Assembly (NCBI GenBank): GCA_947631905.1
Contig: CANRND010000002.1
Span: forward strand, 1 to 64,000
Direction: 5' to 3'
DNA: 64,000 bases
Source of the DNA: an uncultured Clostridia bacterium
Lineage (GTDB): Bacteria > Bacillota > Clostridia > Christensenellales > Borkfalkiaceae
A program made the translations under genes and the position numbers. Shown in pieces: positions 59,020 through 64,000 of this stretch. The notes below the pieces were generated by a model that saw nothing but the letters and a program-made list of their open reading frames with translations, did not search any database and was not told the DNA's origin. Every line of letters begins with the position of its first letter. Position 1 is the stretch's first letter.

Positions 59020-59036
59020 CCGTTTCGGGGCAGAGG

Positions 59037-59062
59037 AAGAGCGCCCCTTTCGGAGCGCTCTT
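59037..59062 (-). terminator. Hairpin after the MsmX-type ATPase gene
   Basis: AAGAGCGC (59037-59044) faces GCGCTCTT (59055-59062), just beyond the stop at 59083. The minus-strand tail TTCCTCT is only partly T-rich. Confidence 0.6.
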
Positions 59063-59082
59063 TGGTAAATTTCCGCGAAAAA

Positions 59083-60474
<1,392 letters not shown>

Positions 60475-60503
60475 AATTTCCTCCAAAATCAATTTCTGTT
60501 ACT

Positions 60504-60532
60504 ATTTTACAACTTTCCGCGGCAAAATGCAA
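60504..60532 (-). promoter_or_regulatory. Promoter of the MsmX-type ATPase gene
   Basis: Minus strand: TTGCAT (60532-60527), 17-bp spacer, TAAAAT (60509-60504). Confidence 0.6.
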
Positions 60533-60589
60533 TGGGCAATTATTACAAACATCCCCCGCGAGATTGTATATTTTGCACAAGGGGGGAAA

Positions 60590-60627
60590 ACGTGGGCGCG
60601 GCGGCATTACTGCCGCCGCGCCCACGT
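60590..60627 (-). terminator. Rho-independent terminator after the alpha-galactosidase gene
   Basis: ACGTGGGCGCGGCGGCA / TGCCGCCGCGCCCACGT is a perfect 17-bp stem with a 4-nt loop, followed on the minus strand by TTTTCCCCCC. Confidence 0.85.
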
Positions 60628-60641
60628 GCGATTTTTCCGTT

Positions 60642-62807
60642 TTAAGCCTCTTTCAGGTGCCATACAAAGCAACCGAAATCGGGCAGGCGGGGCAGGAGCA
60701 AGCCCGCGTTCATGAGCGTATCCCCGCGCGCCGCATAGCCGAGTTCTTCCACCAGATAGCGCTTACCTGCGTCGAGGCCTTTGAGACGGATGCGGTGGTC
60801 CGTATCGGCGGGGACGGCATGGATCTGCATCCCCACGACGATCGCGCGCGATTTTTCTTTCGACACGACCGCAACGCAGAATCTGTTGCCTTTGAACGGA
60901 TCGGAGATGCGGTAGAGGTCTCCCGACTGCACGAGCGGTTCGCTTTCACGGTAGGCGGCGATCTGCGCCCGCACGGCCGCTTTCTCCTCCTCGGTAAGGG
61001 CGCCGAGGTCGAGTTCATAGCCGAACGCCCCGAGCGAAGCGATTGCGCCGCGCGTGAAGAAGGGCGTGGTCCTGCCCGTTTGGTGGTTGGGGCAGACCGA
61101 GACGTGGCAACTCATGGCGGAGAGCGGATAGCAATAGGAAGTCCCCCACTGGATCTTGACGCGCTCGAAAGCGTCGGTATCGTCGCTCGTCCAGAACTGC
61201 GGGAAGTAGTAGAGCATGCCCGCATCGAAGCGTCCGCCGCCGCCCGAACAGCCCTCGAAAAATACCTGCGGGAACGCTTTTGTCAGGCGATCCGCAAGGG
61301 AGTAAACTCCCAAAATGTAGCGGTGCGCAAACTCCCCTTGCCTGTCCGCGGGGAGTTCCGCAGAGAAAAATTCCGTGATGTGGCGGTTCATGTCCCACTT
61401 CACATAGCTCACGCCGTACCGCCCGAGAATATCCGCCATACGGGAAAAGACGTGGTCCACGATCTCTTTCCTCGTCATGTCGAGGACAAGCTGGTTGCGG
61501 CCCGTGCAACGGGGAGCCTTGCCGATCGCCCAATCGGGGTGGACGCGGTACAGATCGCTGTCCTCGGAGATCATTTCGGGTTCGAACCAAAGCCCGAACT
61601 TCAAACCTTTCTCGCGGCAATGGTCGACGATGGGCGCTAAGCCCCCGCTGAGCTTCTTTTCGTTGACAAACCAATCGCCTAAACCCGAGGTGTCGTCGTT
61701 GCGCTTTCCGAACCATCCGTCGTCCAACACGAGGGTGTCTATGCCGAGTTCCGCCGCCCTGTCCGCAAGCGCGCAGAGCTTTTCGCGGTTGAAATCGAAG
61801 TAGGTCGCCTCCCAGTTGTTGACGACAACGGGACGGGGCGCATGGACATATGCGGGCGGAAGAATGTAACCCCGCAAGAAATCGGCGTATTCGCGGGAGA
61901 GCTGTCCTATCCCTCCCTCCGTGCGACAAAGGAGGGCCTGCGGCGTAATAAACTCTTCGCCCCCCTCCAATTTCGCGCGGAAGCCGAGGTCGTTTATGCC
62001 GCCTTGCAGGCGGACGCTCCCCGTCTGCGAAGTTTCGGCGGAGAGTAAAAAGGAGCCGCTGTATACGAGCAATGCGCCGACCGCTTCGCCGCGGTCCTCG
62101 TCCGCGTCTTTGGAAAGAAGGGCGAGGAAAGGATTCATCTGGTGGGAAGAAGCCCCGCGCGAGGAAGAAACGGAATAAGCGCCGTGGCCGAGCGGGGTGC
62201 GTTCGGGCATGCGCTCCGCGCAGTGCCTGCCTTGCAGACAGACCGCGTCGTACCCCCCCTCTTCGAGGTCGAGGCAGAAAGAGTACGCCCGCGGTAAAAA
62301 TATAGGGTCCTTTCCGCGGTTGCGGATGACGGCGTTGCGCGCGATTACGTCCGAATCTTCGAAGAGGGAATAATTGAGAACAATCTCCGCGTCGGACAAC
62401 ACGTCGCGGAGGGTGATTTCGAGCGTCTCTTTCCCTTTCCGCGCGCAGGGAAGTCCTCCGAGCGCGGGTACGCCCGCATAAATGCGGTGGCCCGCGTAAT
62501 GAAACCTGCTTGCGCGGGAACCGTCTTGCCTTTCGATGATGACGGAGGGCGCGCGGAAATCTCCCTGCCCGTAACTGCCGTATTCCTGCGCGGCGATGTC
62601 GAGCGAGAACCAATGGTCGCTGTCCGGAGGGGTGGGCGCAAAGCTGACGGGGCGGGTGCGCATGTCAAAGGCGCGCAAGTCGTCCTCCCCCACCCGTCCG
62701 CCGAAGTGCAGATCTGTCAGATAGCCGTTCGGGTCAATCCAAAGCACGCAGGAAAAACTCTTTCCATGCAGAAAAAAACAGTTCGTTTTGCGGTCAAAAA
62801 CAATCAT
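60642..62807 (-). CDS. Alpha-galactosidase, GH36
   Basis: 721 residues from ATG 62807 with GAGGAT upstream. Hydrolyses alpha-1,6-galactosides such as raffinose and melibiose. The beta-sandwich N-terminal domain is followed by the (beta/alpha)8 barrel with LVLDDGWFGKR, FGLWFEPEM, YVKWDMNRHIT (catalytic nucleophile Asp, about residue 470) and FEGCSGGGGRFD (acid/base Asp, about 520). No signal peptide, so it acts inside on imported oligosaccharides. It follows nanE in the same direction. Confidence 0.95.
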   Translation of the reverse strand: MIVFDRKTNCFFLHGKSFSCVLWIDPNGYLTDLHFGGRVGEDDLRAFDMRTRPVSFAPTPPDSDHWFSLDIAAQEYGSYGQGDFRAPSVIIERQDGSRASRFHYAGHRIYAGVPALGGLPCARKGKETLEITLRDVLSDAEIVLNYSLFEDSDVIARNAVIRNRGKDPIFLPRAYSFCLDLEEGGYDAVCLQGRHCAERMPERTPLGHGAYSVSSSRGASSHQMNPFLALLSKDADEDRGEAVGALLVYSGSFLLSAETSQTGSVRLQGGINDLGFRAKLEGGEEFITPQALLCRTEGGIGQLSREYADFLRGYILPPAYVHAPRPVVVNNWEATYFDFNREKLCALADRAAELGIDTLVLDDGWFGKRNDDTSGLGDWFVNEKKLSGGLAPIVDHCREKGLKFGLWFEPEMISEDSDLYRVHPDWAIGKAPRCTGRNQLVLDMTRKEIVDHVFSRMADILGRYGVSYVKWDMNRHITEFFSAELPADRQGEFAHRYILGVYSLADRLTKAFPQVFFEGCSGGGGRFDAGMLYYFPQFWTSDDTDAFERVKIQWGTSYCYPLSAMSCHVSVCPNHQTGRTTPFFTRGAIASLGAFGYELDLGALTEEEKAAVRAQIAAYRESEPLVQSGDLYRISDPFKGNRFCVAVVSKEKSRAIVVGMQIHAVPADTDHRIRLKGLDAGKRYLVEELGYAARGDTLMNAGLLLPRLPDFGCFVWHLKEA

Positions 62808-62829
62808 ATCATCCTCACAAATAATGTTT

Positions 62830-62900
62830 CGCCTCCGATCCCCTTTTAAAGGATGGGAGGCGGTTGCTTGCTCCCCGCGCGTCTGAGCTCCGCGGGGAGC
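62830..62900. other. Two stem-loops between nanE and the galactosidase gene
   Basis: GCTCCCCGCG (62870-62879) faces CGCGGGGAGC (62891-62900), and CGCCTCC-ATCC / GGAT-GGAGGCG forms a second stem (about 62830-62861). Neither has a T-tract on the minus strand, so mRNA processing or partial termination in the operon leader is more likely than full termination. Confidence 0.5.
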
Positions 62901-62914
62901 GGTAAAATTTTTTG

Positions 62915-63625
62915 TTACGCGCGGCTCTCTTCTCCGAAGCATTCGTTTTGGCGGAATACATCCACGAAATAGCCCGTGATGTTCTGCGGGCGGGTGATCG
63001 CCGCGCCGATGATAACATGCTCGATGCCGAGATCGAGGATCGCATTCAGTTCCGCAAAGGAATGGATACCCCCCTCGGCGATGATGCGCGACGTTTTGAT
63101 CTCCCGTTTGAGCAAGGCGCAGAAGCCGAAATCGGGGATGGGGATCTCCTTTGTCTCCTCCGTGTAACTGCGCAGGGTTGTGGAGATATACTCAAATCCC
63201 AGCTTTTCCGCATGGATCGCGTCCTCAAACGTCGCCACGTCTGCGACGAGCGGCTTTTTCGTGTGAGCGCGCGCGTATTCCACCAAAGATTCGAGGGTGA
63301 CCCCGCCGGGACGGCGGCGGAGCGTGGCGTCCATAGCGATCACGGCGCATTTGGAGGAAATGAGCGCTTTCAATTCCGCAAGCGTAGGCGTAATATAAAC
63401 GGGCGAGTCCGCATATGTCTTTTTGATCAGCCCGATGATGGGCAATTTGCCCCGAAGATGAGCGTGGATGGCGTTGATGTCTTTCACGGTGTTGGCGCGG
63501 ATGCCGACCGCTCCGCCCTGCCGAGCCGCTTCCGCCATTTTCGGCATCGACTTGCCGCCGTAAAGAGGCTCGTCTTTCAGCGCCTGGCAGGAGACGATCA
63601 GGCCCCTCGGTAAAATGGGTTGCAT
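62915..63625 (-). CDS. nanE: N-acetylmannosamine-6-phosphate 2-epimerase
   Basis: 236 residues. Converts ManNAc-6-P to GlcNAc-6-P in sialic acid or ManNAc catabolism. The TIM-barrel motifs LIVSCQALKDEPL, GIRANTVKDI, IGLIKKTY (catalytic Lys), AMDATLRRRP, ADVATFEDA and RIIAEGGIHSF are typical. AAGGAG precedes ATG 63625. No nanA or nanK is in view. It sits between a glycosidase-like gene and the galactosidase gene on the same strand. Confidence 0.95.
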   Translation of the reverse strand: MQPILPRGLIVSCQALKDEPLYGGKSMPKMAEAARQGGAVGIRANTVKDINAIHAHLRGKLPIIGLIKKTYADSPVYITPTLAELKALISSKCAVIAMDATLRRRPGGVTLESLVEYARAHTKKPLVADVATFEDAIHAEKLGFEYISTTLRSYTEETKEIPIPDFGFCALLKREIKTSRIIAEGGIHSFAELNAILDLGIEHVIIGAAITRPQNITGYFVDVFRQNECFGEESRA

Positions 63626-63652
63626 AGCTACTCTCCTTAATGTTATTCCGTC

Positions 63653-64000
63653 TTATTTCCCGTCTGCTTTCTTAAATCCGTTGCGGAACGCCTCGTGCGT
63701 CGCTTTCAAGTCGTTATATTCGCCGTTGGGGTTGGCAAACTGCAAGCGGTTGATGACCCCCGTGGCTCTGCCCGTTTCGGGATCGTATTCGTAATCGTTG
63801 CAGTTAAACCATATCAGTCCTTTGATCTGTTTGGCATAGGCCATAGGTTTTTCCGCGTAGAGTTCGTTGAACATCCCCTCTACCCACTTCGCCTGTGCGC
63901 CGCCGTTTCTGCCCAAAACCATGCCCGCGCTTGCGTCGGCGTCGCCGCCCGAGCCGCAGGCAAACTCACCGATGATCATTCCCCATTCGGAGAAGTAATC
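63653..64000 (-). CDS. C-terminal part of a glycoside hydrolase, possibly GH26-like (cut by window edge)
   Basis: 115 residues visible; the frame stays open past 64000. The segment W-G-MIIGEFACGSGGDAD places a Glu at a beta-strand end as in clan A catalytic nucleophiles, followed by GAQAKWVEGMFNEL, IKGLIWFNCNDYEYD and a C-terminal helix. The pattern recalls GH26 beta-mannanases, but without the rest of the barrel this stays provisional. It precedes nanE by 27 nt, suggesting one glycan-use operon. Confidence 0.5.
   Translation of the reverse strand, partial: DYFSEWGMIIGEFACGSGGDADASAGMVLGRNGGAQAKWVEGMFNELYAEKPMAYAKQIKGLIWFNCNDYEYDPETGRATGVINRLQFANPNGEYNDLKATHEAFRNGFKKADGK

Overview
The window looks like one chromosomal contig of an uncultured, probably gut-dwelling, low-redundancy Clostridia-type Firmicute with a fairly GC-rich genome. 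Evidence: consensus sigma-A promoters (TTGACA-17-TATAAT), strong AGGAGG ribosome sites, lipobox lipoproteins, RNase Y, McsA/McsB/ClpC, CotF-type spore coat proteins, a sigma-F/B type sigma factor with STAS and HATPase partners, reverse rubrerythrin, LuxS and an MsmX-type sugar ATPase. Placement near Christensenellales is only a guess from the huge InlB-repeat/MBG surface protein. No rRNA, tRNA, IS element or CRISPR array was seen.

Layout. 1-928: 5' part of rny (minus). 1143-23684: one uninterrupted minus-strand gene for a surface protein of about 7,513 residues (signal anchor, beta-helix region, MBG-like domains, about 34 InlB/Listeria-Bacteroides repeats alternating with D-x-N-x-NG loops, YDG domains, C-terminal membrane anchor), preceded by a long leader and GC-rich intergenic repeats. 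24438-29705: a small lipoprotein, a C_GCAxxG protein coupled to an UlaG-like MBL hydrolase, a BspA-like LRR lipoprotein and a ferritin-like protein. 29813-32757 (plus): mtnN, luxS (S-adenosylhomocysteine recycling and AI-2), ung, and an SGNH-hydrolase lipoprotein.

32770-34415 is a compact lower-GC cassette bounded by two identical hairpin terminators. It holds a divergent XRE regulator and a three-gene operon (Cys-rich miniprotein, JAMM metalloprotease, DUF6273 protein); a perfect 10-bp-arm palindrome lies inside the operon promoter. This is the best candidate for an undescribed system here.

34423-38580: DUF1653-mcsA-mcsB-clpC protein quality-control operon. 38632-41125: membrane proteins, an XRE regulator with an apparently leaderless promoter, and a possible small RNA. 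41190-45326: reverse rubrerythrin, HAD phosphatase, argS, ychF. 45327-46075 is mostly repeats plus one 47-residue ORF. 46076-50090: CotF-like coat pair, lipoprotein, XRE membrane regulator, nth, and a DUF3343 carrier divergent from a cysteine desulfurase. 50077-54284: small proteins, S41 protease with CdaR-like regulator, membrane protein.

54362-56110 is a translationally coupled partner-switching operon: STAS, degenerate HATPase, sigma factor, second HATPase. 56176-58960: a NagD-like HAD phosphatase overlapping a divergent dehydrogenase-fold protein, and a His-rich ArsP_2-type transporter. 59083-64000: carbohydrate block (MsmX-type ATPase, GH36 alpha-galactosidase, NanE, and a truncated glycosidase running off the end). 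All calls rest on reading motifs by eye; no database search was possible.
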